From Polynucleobacter necessarius (GTDB lineage: Bacteria; Pseudomonadota; Gammaproteobacteria; Burkholderiales; Burkholderiaceae): 64,000 nt of DNA. Made by a program: the position numbers and the translations under genes. The stretch lies in contig NZ_LT615228.1 in assembly GCF_900096765.1 (NCBI RefSeq), positions 502,669-566,668 of the forward strand, in the 5' to 3' direction. This document shows, piece by piece, positions 18,571 to 26,582 of the stretch; the first letter of the stretch is position 1, and each line of letters begins with the position of its first letter. The notes beneath the pieces are model-generated. The model saw only the letters and a program-made list of their open reading frames with translations, did no database searches and had not been told where the DNA came from.

Positions 18571-19134
18571 ATGTTCCAGACTCAATTAAACGATCAAATC
18601 GCTCAAGCTCAAGCTAAAGCCGTAGAAAATGCTAAAAATTTGGTACAAGTTGCTGTTGAAAGCGCACAAGAGTTGGCAGAAATCAACCAAGCTGCTGCTC
18701 AAGATGCATTGGCTGCTGCTCAAGATGCTAGCTCACAGTTGTTAGCAATCAAGGATGCACAACAATTGGCTAAATTGGCTCAGCCAGAAGCTGCTAAGTA
18801 TGCTGCTGCATACCAAGCTAAAGTAAACAAAGTTGTTCGTAACGGTAACAAAGAAGTTGCTCAAGTTATCGATGCATCTATCGATGACGCACGTGATGAT
18901 TTGGTGAAGTTCGTTACTGAAGCTACTAAGTCTGCTCCTGCTGGTTCCGAAGCTTTTGTTTCTGCTTTCAAAACTGCATTCGAGTCTTCAGTTCAACAGT
19001 TCGATCAAGTTCGCGCTACTGCAACTGATGCATTCGCAAACTTTGAAAAGAGTGTTGATGCTGCTTTGGCAAACATTCAAGGTCAATACGCTGTTGCTAA
19101 GCCAGCTACAAAAACTCGCAAAGCTGCTAACTAA
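18571..19134 (+). CDS. Phasin family protein (PHB granule-associated)
   Basis: A 187-residue, Ala/Gln-rich, helical amphipathic protein of the phasin family, which coats polyhydroxyalkanoate granules. The N-terminal stretch (FQTQLNDQIAQAQAKAVENA) and the central QVAVESAQELAEINQAAAQD have the heptad-like periodicity of phasins. The C-terminus ends in KPATKTRKAAN, a basic tail frequent in betaproteobacterial phasins. It is monocistronic, with a ribosome site AAAGGAT eight bases before the ATG and its own terminator. Codon use is strongly biased to a few codons (GCT, CAA, GTT), which suggests high expression. Paired TTGC/GCAA repeats upstream suggest PhaR-type control. Confidence 0.85.
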   Translation: MFQTQLNDQIAQAQAKAVENAKNLVQVAVESAQELAEINQAAAQDALAAAQDASSQLLAIKDAQQLAKLAQPEAAKYAAAYQAKVNKVVRNGNKEVAQVIDASIDDARDDLVKFVTEATKSAPAGSEAFVSAFKTAFESSVQQFDQVRATATDAFANFEKSVDAALANIQGQYAVAKPATKTRKAAN

Positions 19135-19153
19135 TAGTTTTGTAATGCCTTAC

Positions 19154-19181
19154 AAAAAAAACCGCCTTCGGGCGGTTTTTT
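19154..19181 (+). terminator. Intrinsic terminator after the phasin gene
   Basis: AAACCGCC and GGCGGTTT pair around a TTCG tetraloop, with an A-run before and a T-run after, 20 bases beyond the stop codon. Confidence 0.92.
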
Positions 19182-19237
19182 ATTGCCTCAAGCAAACTTA
19201 CCAGGCCTCATTAAATATAGCTTGGCAGCCTTGTTCA

Positions 19238-19778
19238 TTAATAGGTAATACCATCAACTGCTTTTAAGTAACCCTGAATATATTGGGGTGGAATATAGAG
19301 ATCACTCTTAGCGCCAGCTTTGGAAGAGATACTCAGTTGAAAACCTTTTTTCGCATTGTCTTTTAAGAATGCATCAGAAAGTGAAATCGAAAGTAGTTCT
19401 CCAAAAATACACCCTCTTGCTTCGCAAATACCAGCATCTCTAGACACCACTTTAAAAGCTGTGCTGGGAGCGCTGTTTAAGGTCGCCGATTCGTAATAGC
19501 GCATCTGACCAAAATAGGTCAACTGAACAATTAATTCAAATGATTTGACACCTTGCTTAGATTTATCGCCTTTGAGGTGATACATCTCGTAAGTGTTTTT
19601 GGCATCCTCTGTATTGATTGGGGGGCCAACATAGGTTCTGACACTGTTATCAGCATTTGGGGTCATGAGGGTTGACTGATAGACGTCATTAATTTCCCAT
19701 GAACTTATTTTTTTTATCGTTATTGGCACAGGCCATTAGGCCACAACTCAAGGCGAGAATGAATGCAAGACGGTACAT
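19238..19778 (-). pseudogene. Predicted lipoprotein, frameshifted in an eight-A run
   Basis: ATG 19778 opens a signal peptide MYRLAFILALSCGLMACAN with lipobox LMAC. This frame stops after KFMGN, but the rest of the protein (ISSWEINDVYQSTLMT onward, about 160 residues to 19238) continues in another frame. The two join if one A is removed from the eight-A run at 19709-19716. The mature part is beta-rich with paired cysteines (GICEARGCIFGE) and no family I recognise. The lesion is in a homopolymer just after the lipobox, so polymerase slippage could partly restore expression; sequencing error is also possible. Ending at GTG near 19729 would lose the export signal, so I do not accept a shorter intact gene. 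Confidence 0.7.
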
Positions 19779-19924
19779 ATTTAGCTCTCCTTAGATCAGC
19801 AAATCATACTATCCCCGAGCAAATTCCTGGCTTTATCCCAATCTGACGGCTTTTCAGGCGTGATCTCAGCATTTATTTATGCCGATTCTCGTATTAGGGT
19901 TTGTCATAATTTATTTTTAAAGTT

Positions 19925-19958
19925 CACAACTTCACAACATGTGAAGTTGTGATATAGT
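19925..19958 (+). promoter_or_regulatory. Promoter with perfect 11-bp inverted repeat (likely autoregulatory operator)
   Basis: CACAACTTCAC (19925-19935) and GTGAAGTTGTG (19941-19951) form a perfect 11-bp inverted repeat with spacer AACAT. A sigma70-like promoter is superimposed: -35 TTCACA at 19931-19936 and -10 TATAGT at 19953-19958, 16 bases apart. A protein bound to the repeat would block RNA polymerase. The next gene encodes a tiny helix-turn-helix protein, so autoregulation is the simplest reading. Confidence 0.7.
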
Positions 19959-19977
19959 GGCAAGACTTGGAGAAAAA

Positions 19978-20157
19978 ATGAAGCGACAGATACCGAAAAC
20001 ACATCAAGCCTTGGAGTTAATAGGTAAGGGCTTGAGTGCTGCTCAGGCCGCTAGAAAGATGGAGATTTCAGAATCGAGCGTATATGCCGCATTACGTAAA
20101 ACCAAGGCGAAAGATTTAGGATGTTGTCCAACCTGTGGTCACAAGATTAGGAATTAA
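19978..20157 (+). CDS. 59-residue helix-turn-helix protein with C-terminal zinc-binding CxxC
   Basis: MKRQIPKTHQALELIGKG starts a compact helix-turn-helix: LSAAQAARKMEISESSVYAALRK fits a Hin/MerR-like or sigma-factor-region-4-like HTH (QAARKMEISESSVYAAL). The C-terminus GCCPTCGHKIRN carries a CxxC with an extra Cys and a nearby His, a possible half zinc-ribbon, which would favour a dimer. ATG 19978 is preferred because GGAGAAAA lies just upstream; a GTG at 19957 would fall in the -10 element. A perfect 11-bp inverted repeat overlaps its promoter. The next gene starts one base after its stop. It is likely a small transcription regulator or resolvase-like DNA-binding remnant; no named family is assigned. 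Confidence 0.65.
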   Translation: MKRQIPKTHQALELIGKGLSAAQAARKMEISESSVYAALRKTKAKDLGCCPTCGHKIRN

Positions 20158-20158
20158 G

Positions 20159-20455
20159 ATGAAAAAGACTCTATTAGCTGCAACTTCCATTTCGATTGCG
20201 GCATTTGCTTATGCGAATACCGTATCGGATTCATCTGAGCTGGTAAATCAGCAGTGCAAAATTTCCGCTGAGGCAGTATCAACATTGAAGGGCTTACAAT
20301 ACGGCAATACGTCTATTCGTAAAGATGTATCAACCTTGATTGATCGCAGTCTCAAGACATCGGAGAACAGGGAGATCGCTCATAAAAAACTTAATCTGAT
20401 GATAGATGACAAATCATCCGATACCCTAGTCTTAGAAGGCAAATACTGCTCATAA
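20159..20455 (+). CDS. Small secreted protein with two cysteines, unknown function
   Basis: A 98-residue protein with a Sec signal peptide (MKKTLLAATSISIAAFAYAN, cleavage expected after AYA). The mature region is helical, with one Cys near residue 32 (NQQCKIS) and one at the penultimate position (GKYCS), which could form a periplasmic disulphide. It is tightly coupled to the HTH gene (ATG begins one base after its stop) and probably under the same operator. It resembles no family I can name. Similar small helical two-Cys periplasmic proteins are often found in freshwater betaproteobacteria, but that is an impression, not a search. Confidence 0.6.
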   Translation: MKKTLLAATSISIAAFAYANTVSDSSELVNQQCKISAEAVSTLKGLQYGNTSIRKDVSTLIDRSLKTSENREIAHKKLNLMIDDKSSDTLVLEGKYCS

Positions 20456-20487
20456 GCATATTTCTTTTAGAAAACAATGGGGGCTAG

Positions 20488-20948
20488 ATGCCGCAAATAG
20501 CAGAGTGCCCCGATTGTGGAAATGCGCGCGCGATATTGGGGTCATGCCCTATTGTGGCGGGTCCACGCCCCCAATATTGAACTCAGACACGGTTGAGATC
20601 AATATTAAGCATGACAACCCACAGGTAGAAGATGCTCTTGATCGCTTGACAGAAAAAATTCGGGATTTGCATGAGCTTGGCATCAAAGCCATCATCGTGA
20701 TTCATGGATACGGATCAAGCGGTGCTGGTGGTCGAATCAAATGGGCTATTCATGATGCCCTAGAAAATAATCGATACGCGGATCGAGTAGAAGAGTATTA
20801 CTTTGGCGAGGATGTGCCTTATGGGAGTTCAAGCTACCAATCACTTCTTAAGCGCCGACCAGGATTAAAGCAGTATCTGAGACATTTCAAGGGCGGTAAT
20901 GCCGGAATGACTGTTTTACTTCTAGGACCTAATCAAAGAAGTGCTTAG
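20488..20948 (+). pseudogene. Zinc-ribbon / Smr-domain protein, frameshifted
   Basis: ATG 20488 opens MPQIAECPDCGNARAILGSC in one frame, which stops at about 20580. The next frame carries the continuation PYCGGSTPPILNSDTVEINI and a C-terminal Smr domain (AIIVIHGYGSSGAGGRIK, then GGNAGMTVLLL). Adding one C to the CCC at 20547-20549 restores CPDCG...CPYCG, a CxxC...CxxC zinc ribbon joined to the Smr domain. Smr domains are nicking nucleases or nucleic-acid binders related to MutS2. The shift is one base. The ORF that begins at GTG 20505 would lose the first half of the ribbon. It follows the HTH/secreted pair and is probably a remnant accessory gene. Confidence 0.75.
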
Positions 20949-20984
20949 AATAAGAGAACCAATAGGATATCGATAGGAAGTCCC

Positions 20985-21326
20985 ATGACTGCAAAGCATT
21001 CCGAACATCTTAAGAGCCCAGAACCAGTCTCTACTGGGGCAGAGCAATTAATTGGCGAATTTAAATCGCTGATGGCTGATGCGCAAGCCCTAATCCAGGC
21101 CACTGAAGATCATTCTGGTGAGGCAGTTGCCTCGATTCGCAATTAAGCCCTCGAGACACTATCGGGAGCAAAAGAGACCCTCTCTCACCTTGAGGGTTCC
21201 TTGTCGGATAGGGCCAAGGCGGTTGCAGAGGGCGCCGATGACTTTGTTCATCGTAATCCTTGGGAGGCGGTTGGGGTTGCTGCGGGACTTGGCTTGCTCA
21301 TTGGCCTATTTATTCGTCGTCGCTAG
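20985..21326 (+). pseudogene. DUF883 (ElaB/YqjD-like) ribosome/membrane-associated protein, nonsense mutation
   Basis: A 113-codon reading frame from ATG 20985 to TAG 21324 is interrupted by one in-frame TAA at 21144-21146 (codon 54). The half before it (GEFKSLMADAQALIQATED) and the half after it (ALETLSGAKETLSHLEGSL, then RNPWEAVGVAAGLGLLIGLF) match the ElaB/YqjD/DUF883 family, including the C-terminal membrane anchor and RRR tail. The stop most likely replaced a Lys codon (AAA or AAG to TAA). These proteins bind ribosomes and the inner membrane in stationary phase in E. coli. The downstream yqjE-like gene is intact. A substitution nonsense codon is unlikely to be a homopolymer error. Confidence 0.85.
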
Positions 21327-21332
21327 GATCTT

Positions 21333-21701
21333 ATGTCACAAGAAAACTTGCTGTCTTCTATTAAGAATTTAGCTTCTACCGGTGCCTCTATTGCGCAGAC
21401 GCGTTTAGAGCTGTTGTCGGTTGATGTACAAATTGCCCGTAATCAATTCCTTCGTCTTTTAGTGCTCATGATTTGCGCGCTCTTCTTTTTGTTTTTCGGT
21501 TTAGTGATGTTGGCTTTACTCATCGTCATCTACAGCTGGGAGACTGATAGAGTATTAGCCTTGACTCTGGTAACTTGCGCATTTTTATCGATTGGCGCCA
21601 TCATGGCATTAGTCGTTATACAGTCCCTTAGAAAAATGCCCAAGCTGTTTGAGGCTAGTATTTCTGAGCTTGCTAAAGACTGCAAAGCCTTAGGTAGATG
21701 A
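21333..21701 (+). CDS. YqjE-like inner-membrane protein (phage-holin-3_6 family)
   Basis: A 122-residue protein with a short amphipathic N-terminus, two predicted transmembrane helices (about residues 44-67 LLVLMICALFFLFFGLVML and 76-100) and a basic C-terminal tail. It matches the YqjE family, also listed as Phage_holin_3_6, which is chromosomal and not evidence of prophage. It sits directly between the DUF883 gene and a YqjK-like gene, the conserved yqjD-yqjE-yqjK order. The stop overlaps the next start by four bases. Function is not established; stress or membrane association is inferred from gene order. Confidence 0.75.
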   Translation: MSQENLLSSIKNLASTGASIAQTRLELLSVDVQIARNQFLRLLVLMICALFFLFFGLVMLALLIVIYSWETDRVLALTLVTCAFLSIGAIMALVVIQSLRKMPKLFEASISELAKDCKALGR

Positions 21702-21979
21702 GTCGCGATACTAAAGCCCTCCATGCAAGGCGCGCTGATCTACAAGTGCAATGCAGTCTTGAGCGCAAAGCATTTGCCGCCCATTTTGAACCCTGGGAAA
21801 AACCGCTATCGTGGGCGGATAAGGGTGTGGATGCATTTCATTTTCTAAAAGATAACCCACTATTGTGGACAAGCGCTTTTGCTGCATTGGCGCACTACAG
21901 ACCAAAACTAGCTAGCAAAGTACTTGCCTTGGGTTGGGGTGCTATGCGTGTTGTAAAAACTGCCAAGAAGTTAATTTAG
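21698..21979 (+). CDS. YqjK-like small protein
   Basis: A 93-residue basic protein translationally coupled to the yqjE-like gene (ATGA overlap). The N-terminal portion is charged and probably helical; the second half (PLLWTSAFAALAHYRPKLASKVLALGWG) contains a weak hydrophobic segment. Its position, length and composition match the third gene of yqjDEK clusters. It converges on apt with a five-base gap. Unknown function. Confidence 0.6.
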   Translation: MSRDTKALHARRADLQVQCSLERKAFAAHFEPWEKPLSWADKGVDAFHFLKDNPLLWTSAFAALAHYRPKLASKVLALGWGAMRVVKTAKKLI

Positions 21980-21984
21980 TGCGT

Positions 21985-22503
21985 TTAACTTTTTAAGACA
22001 GATTGATTGCTAATACCGTTTTGGTCTAGTAATTGACTTCCGCCTAGCGCGGTAATTTCTAAGAGCGTGATGGCGCCACATACTTCAAAGCCCGCTTTCT
22101 GAAGCAGTTTATTAGCTGCAATCAGAGTGCCACCAGTGGCTAAGACATCATCCATTAATAAAACCCTAGCGTCTTTGGGAAGAGTAGACTGCTGAATTTC
22201 CAGTGAGTCAGACCCATACTCCAATCCATATGCTTCACGATGGCTTGCTAAAGGGAGTTTATTGGGCTTTCTGGCCAGCGCTAGACCCTTGCTGGTTTTA
22301 TGCGCGAGGGCTGAGCCAAAGACAAAACCACGTGACTCAATTCCTAGGATATGGGTGTAATCAAACCCATTGGCAATGCGCTCTAGTTGGGAGATGGCCT
22401 CCTGAAAAGCGCTTGGATTAGCCAAAAGCGGTGAAATATCCCTGAATAAGATTCCAGGCTTTGGAAAGTCTGACACGCGAGGTAGATAATCTAATAAATT
22501 CAT
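21985..22503 (-). CDS. apt: Adenine phosphoribosyltransferase
   Basis: A purine salvage enzyme that makes AMP from adenine and PRPP. The PRPP loop VLLMDDVLATGGTLIAA is near residue 117 and ESRGFVFGSALA near residue 56, both typical of Apt. The 172-residue length is normal. The start is 12 bases from the divergent nucleosidase start, and both act in adenine/purine metabolism, suggesting shared control. Intact. Confidence 0.93.
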   Translation of the reverse strand: MNLLDYLPRVSDFPKPGILFRDISPLLANPSAFQEAISQLERIANGFDYTHILGIESRGFVFGSALAHKTSKGLALARKPNKLPLASHREAYGLEYGSDSLEIQQSTLPKDARVLLMDDVLATGGTLIAANKLLQKAGFEVCGAITLLEITALGGSQLLDQNGISNQSVLKS

Positions 22504-22514
22504 TTATTGCCGAT

Positions 22515-23072
22515 ATGAAAACCCATCACCTGATTATCACCGCATTAGAGAGCGAGCTCAAGCGCGATGTGCTACCGACAGGATTGCAGATTGTCTATTG
22601 TGGAGTTGGCAAAATCAATGCAGCCATCAACACTCTCAAAGCGATTGCTCAGTATCAACCGCACTCGATTATCAATTTTGGTACAGCAGGCAAAGTCAAT
22701 CATGAGCTTCATGGATTAATTGATATTGCCAAAGTAATACAGCGCGATATGAATACCGAACCGCTGGCGCCAAGAGGAAAAACCCCTTTTTGCAACAAGC
22801 CTGCACAATATTTATCTACTGGAAAGCATTTCTGCGGTACTGGAGATAGCTTTGTCACTGCGCATGATCCTTGGCTGATCGAACAGGGTATAGATTTGGT
22901 GGATATGGAATTATTTGCTATCGCAGCGTGTGCCCACGAGCACCATATTCCATGGCAGTCCTATAAGTACATTACTGATGACGCCAATGAGAATTCTGGA
23001 AAAGAATGGCAAGAAAAAGTGCATCACGGTCAAGATCTGTTTCTTGATAGACTCTGCCAGATATTGAGCTAA
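22515..23072 (+). CDS. Nucleoside phosphorylase-like / MTA-SAH nucleosidase-family protein
   Basis: The 185-residue protein has the fold signatures of the PNP/MTAN superfamily: GVGKINAAINTLKAI near residue 30, NFGTAGKVN near residue 55 and VDMELFAIAACAHEH near residue 130, where the Glu of VDMELFA is the nucleoside ribose ligand. It may hydrolyse 5'-methylthioadenosine or S-adenosylhomocysteine, releasing the adenine that the divergent apt gene would recycle. It is shorter than E. coli Pfs (232). An upstream in-frame ATG at 22461 lies inside apt and is not used; ATG 22515 is 12 bases from the apt start. Confidence 0.75.
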   Translation: MKTHHLIITALESELKRDVLPTGLQIVYCGVGKINAAINTLKAIAQYQPHSIINFGTAGKVNHELHGLIDIAKVIQRDMNTEPLAPRGKTPFCNKPAQYLSTGKHFCGTGDSFVTAHDPWLIEQGIDLVDMELFAIAACAHEHHIPWQSYKYITDDANENSGKEWQEKVHHGQDLFLDRLCQILS

Positions 23073-23091
23073 TTCACTTCCACTCATCATC

Positions 23092-24765
23092 TTGAATACT
23101 CCAAAACCTTGGCTCAAAAATTATCCTGCGGGTGTTCCCCAGGAAATCATTTTGCCCGCTCAAGGTTCATTGGCTGATTTTTTGGAACAATGCTTTGAGC
23201 GTTACGCCAATCGCAATGCGTTGGAGTCTATGGGGAAATTTTTTACCTACCGTCAAATAGATCGGTTCTCTAAAGATTTTGCCAGCTACCTGCAAACTCT
23301 TGAATTAGAGAAGGGTGCCCGTGTTGCTTTGATGTATCCCAATGTTGTGGAGTATGTCATTGCTATGTTGGGTACCTTGCGTGCAGGATATGTGGTTGTT
23401 AATATCAATCCCCTTTACACAGCTAGAGAGTTAGAGTCTCAACTAAAAGATAGTGGTGCCTCTGTATTGGTGTTGATGGAAAACTTTGCCCATACCTATG
23501 AGCAAATTGAGAATCAACTCAACATCAAGCATGTCATTGTGAGTAGTCCTGGGGAGCTTTTGGGTCTTAAGGGGTATCTTATCAATTTCGTGGCTCGAAA
23601 GATCAAAAAACTAGTCCCTGCGTGGAGTATTCGGAGTATTTCTTTTCGGCAAGCCCTAAACATGGGCGGACATCGTGTATTTAAAAAACCTCAATTGACC
23701 TTAGATGACATTGCTTTTTTGCAATATACCGGCGGCACTACCGGTATTTCTAAGGGAGCAGTGCTTTTACACCGCAATATCCTGGCTAATATCATGCAAA
23801 TAGAGGTTTGGTTACTGGCGGGTCTAGAAAAAAGGATTAATGATCAACTTCAATTTATATGTGCTTTGCCGATGACGCATATATTTGCGCTGACAGCATG
23901 CGCAATGCTCGGAATTGCAAGGGGCGCTCTATTAATCTTGGTTGCTAATTCGCGTGATATCGATGGTTTTATTAAGCTATTGATCAAACATCCCAACATT
24001 AATATTTTCCCAGGCGTTAATACGCTCTTTCATGCATTGATTCACCGTCCTGAGTTTAAAAAGGTCAAATTTAATAATCTATTGGTTACGATTGGTGGTG
24101 GTATGGCAGTTCATCAAAAGACTGCTGACCATTGGCAAGCTCTGACTGCTGCTTGCCCCATCGCTCAGGGTTATGGCTTGTCAGAAACATCACCCGTTGT
24201 CTGTGTTAACAGCCCATTAGAAAAGCGTTTTACGGACCATATTGGCTCGCTCATTCCGGGCACGGATGTAGTCATATTGGATGATGATGAAGTGGAGCTG
24301 CCTCACGGAACTCCTGGTGAGATTTGTATTCATGGTCCTCAAGTGATGGCGGGTTACTGGAATAGACCCCAAGAAACTGCACAGTGCATGACTGTAGATG
24401 GCTATTTCAAATCGGGAGACATTGGCTTAATTACAGACGAAGGTTACGTGCAGATCGTTGATCGTAAAAAAGACATGATCGTCGTAGCTGGATTTAAAGT
24501 ATTCCCCAATGATGTTGAAGATGTCCTCACCAGAATACCAGGCATAAAAGAGTGCGGCGTGATTGGGGTACCTCATCGCAAATTGGGTGAGATCGTCAAG
24601 GCTTACGTAGTTAAGTCAAATCATCATTTAACTGAAGCCGAGATTACCGACTACTGTAAAGAGCATCTCACCAATTACAAGCGTCCACGCAAGATTGTCC
24701 TTGTCAACGAGCTTCCCAAATCAAATGTTGGAAAAATTTTGCGGCGCGAACTCAGAAAACTGTAA
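23092..24765 (+). CDS. fadD: Long-chain acyl-CoA synthetase (AMP-binding, FadD-like)
   Basis: A 557-residue ANL-superfamily enzyme that activates fatty acids to acyl-CoA through an acyl-AMP. Core motifs: YTGGTTGISKGAVLLHRN near residue 214, GYGLSETSPVV near residue 362 and the hinge/C-terminal RKKDMIVVAGFKVFPNDVE near residue 467 with a final catalytic Lys in PKSNVGKILRRELR. The match with FadD is good in length and order. The start is a TTG at 23092, since no ATG lies between the upstream stop and NTPKPWLKNYP, which aligns with the family N-terminus. It is close to the nucleosidase gene on the same strand. Chain-length preference is unknown. Confidence 0.85.
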   Translation: MNTPKPWLKNYPAGVPQEIILPAQGSLADFLEQCFERYANRNALESMGKFFTYRQIDRFSKDFASYLQTLELEKGARVALMYPNVVEYVIAMLGTLRAGYVVVNINPLYTARELESQLKDSGASVLVLMENFAHTYEQIENQLNIKHVIVSSPGELLGLKGYLINFVARKIKKLVPAWSIRSISFRQALNMGGHRVFKKPQLTLDDIAFLQYTGGTTGISKGAVLLHRNILANIMQIEVWLLAGLEKRINDQLQFICALPMTHIFALTACAMLGIARGALLILVANSRDIDGFIKLLIKHPNINIFPGVNTLFHALIHRPEFKKVKFNNLLVTIGGGMAVHQKTADHWQALTAACPIAQGYGLSETSPVVCVNSPLEKRFTDHIGSLIPGTDVVILDDDEVELPHGTPGEICIHGPQVMAGYWNRPQETAQCMTVDGYFKSGDIGLITDEGYVQIVDRKKDMIVVAGFKVFPNDVEDVLTRIPGIKECGVIGVPHRKLGEIVKAYVVKSNHHLTEAEITDYCKEHLTNYKRPRKIVLVNELPKSNVGKILRRELRKL

Positions 24766-24779
24766 TGCTTGCCAGCAGC

Positions 24780-26528
24780 TTATTTGCTCGGTGTTTTACC
24801 CACCACTTTTGTCGCCCTTAAGAAATCAAAATCGACACCTTGGTCTGCTTGTGTGACGGTATCTAGGAAGAGCTTTTTATAACCCTGCTCAGCAGTAGGC
24901 GGTGAGATGGGATTTTCAATGGCACGTTTGGCTAATTCTTCATCGGAGATCAATAAACTGATTTCTCGGTTCTGAACGGATAGGCGGATACGATCGCCAT
25001 TGCGGACATGGGCTAGCGGACCACCAATAGCGGATTCTGGGGTGACATGTAAAACAATGGTGCCAAAAGCAGTGTCACTCATACGACCATCAGAAATGCG
25101 CACAATATCCTTTACACCCGCTTTAGCCAATTTAATTGGGATCGGAATATAACCAGCCTCTGGCATTCCTGGTGCGCCTTTGGGCCCAATATTTTTCAAC
25201 ACAATAATGTCATTCTCAGTGATATCCAAATCTGGACTATCGATTCGATTGGCTAAATCTTCAGAATTTTCAAAAACTACTGCGCGGCCTTCGTGCTCCA
25301 TGAGTTTTTCATTAGCGGCAGATTGTTTGATGATGGCGCCTCCTGGCGCTAGGTTGCCGTGTAATACGGCAATACTTCCCCGTGGATAAATGGGGTTATC
25401 AATCTTGCGAACGACATCTTGCTTAAAGCTTGGTGGTGCTAAATCAATTTCTTCGCCTAAGGTTCTGCCGGTCACCGTCAATGCATTGAGTTTGAGCAAG
25501 GATTTTAGTTCGCGAAGCAATGTAGCCATGCCACCGGCATCATGGAAATTCTCCATGTAATGATCGCCTGACGGTTTTAGATCGACTAGGACAGGAGTCT
25601 CGTTGCCCATTTTGTCTAGTGCTGCAAGATCAATTTCTAGGCCCATGCGGCCAGCAATCGCTGCTAAGTGAACGATGCCATTGGCTGAGCCTCCAATCGC
25701 TAAGAGAACCCGTATAGCGTTTTCGAAAGCATCAGCGGTCAATATTTTGTCAATCGTTAAACCATCTTTAGCCATTTGAACTGCGCAAGCGCCAGTTTCT
25801 TCAGCAATACGAATGCGATCAGCAGTGACTGCTGGAGGTGTTGCACCACCAGGCACAGTCATGCCCAGCGCTTCAGATATGCAAGCCATCGTACTGGCAG
25901 TGCCCATCACTGAACAGGTACCTACGTTGGCAACAAGCTGGTCATTGACTTCATCCTTTTCAATTTCATCAATTTCACCTGCGCGGAATTTTCCCCAGTA
26001 ACGGCGGCAGTCTGTGCAGGCGCCAACACGTTCATTACGATGCGATCCTGTTAGCATCGAGCCAGTGATGAGCTGAATGGCAGGCAAACCAGCAGAGGCG
26101 GCCCCCATCATTTGTACGGGAACCGTCTTGTCGCAACCGCCAATCATGACAACTGCATCCATGGGTTGAGCGCGCAGCATCTCTTCGGTATCCATCGACA
26201 TGAGGTTGCGTAGGTACATGCTGGTTGGAGCAGCAAAACTTTCGTGAATGGATATCGTCGGAAATTCCATGGGCAAGCCACCAGCAAGCATGATGCCGCG
26301 CTTTACCGCCTCTAATAACGCAGGCATATTTCCATGACAGGGGTTGTAGGCGCTGCCAGTATTGATAATGCCAATTACTGGACGATCTAGAGCGCTATTG
26401 GTATAGCCTGCGCCTTTGATAAAGGCTTTGCGTAAAAATAGAGAAAAGCCTTTATCACCATAGCTAGTTAAGCCTTTGCGTAAACCAGTTTCAGGTGCGG
26501 ATTTAGGGTCTTTTGGCTTGGATGTCAT
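24780..26528 (-). CDS. IlvD/Edd-family dehydratase (dihydroxy-acid or sugar-acid dehydratase)
   Basis: A 582-residue iron-sulphur dehydratase of the IlvD/Edd superfamily. Ligand cysteines appear in NPCHGNMPALLEAV near residue 63, IGGCDKTVPVQMMGAAS near residue 130 and NVGTCSVMGTASTMAC near residue 203. The spacing (GACTDCRRYWGKFRAGEI) fits the sugar-acid (arabonate/xylonate-type) subgroup at least as well as canonical valine/isoleucine IlvD, which is usually slightly longer with a different N-terminus. I therefore leave the substrate open. It converges with fadD and is followed by an unrelated outer-membrane gene. Confidence 0.8.
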   Translation of the reverse strand: MTSKPKDPKSAPETGLRKGLTSYGDKGFSLFLRKAFIKGAGYTNSALDRPVIGIINTGSAYNPCHGNMPALLEAVKRGIMLAGGLPMEFPTISIHESFAAPTSMYLRNLMSMDTEEMLRAQPMDAVVMIGGCDKTVPVQMMGAASAGLPAIQLITGSMLTGSHRNERVGACTDCRRYWGKFRAGEIDEIEKDEVNDQLVANVGTCSVMGTASTMACISEALGMTVPGGATPPAVTADRIRIAEETGACAVQMAKDGLTIDKILTADAFENAIRVLLAIGGSANGIVHLAAIAGRMGLEIDLAALDKMGNETPVLVDLKPSGDHYMENFHDAGGMATLLRELKSLLKLNALTVTGRTLGEEIDLAPPSFKQDVVRKIDNPIYPRGSIAVLHGNLAPGGAIIKQSAANEKLMEHEGRAVVFENSEDLANRIDSPDLDITENDIIVLKNIGPKGAPGMPEAGYIPIPIKLAKAGVKDIVRISDGRMSDTAFGTIVLHVTPESAIGGPLAHVRNGDRIRLSVQNREISLLISDEELAKRAIENPISPPTAEQGYKKLFLDTVTQADQGVDFDFLRATKVVGKTPSK

Positions 26529-26582
26529 GCTTGTCTCGATGTCTTATATTTATCGATTGTAGCTATAGGGGCTAAATTGCAC

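Noticed and set aside
21333..21701. Phage holin, suggesting prophage
   Set aside because: The YqjE family carries the holin label only by domain naming; the yqjDEK-like order is chromosomal and no phage gene is near.
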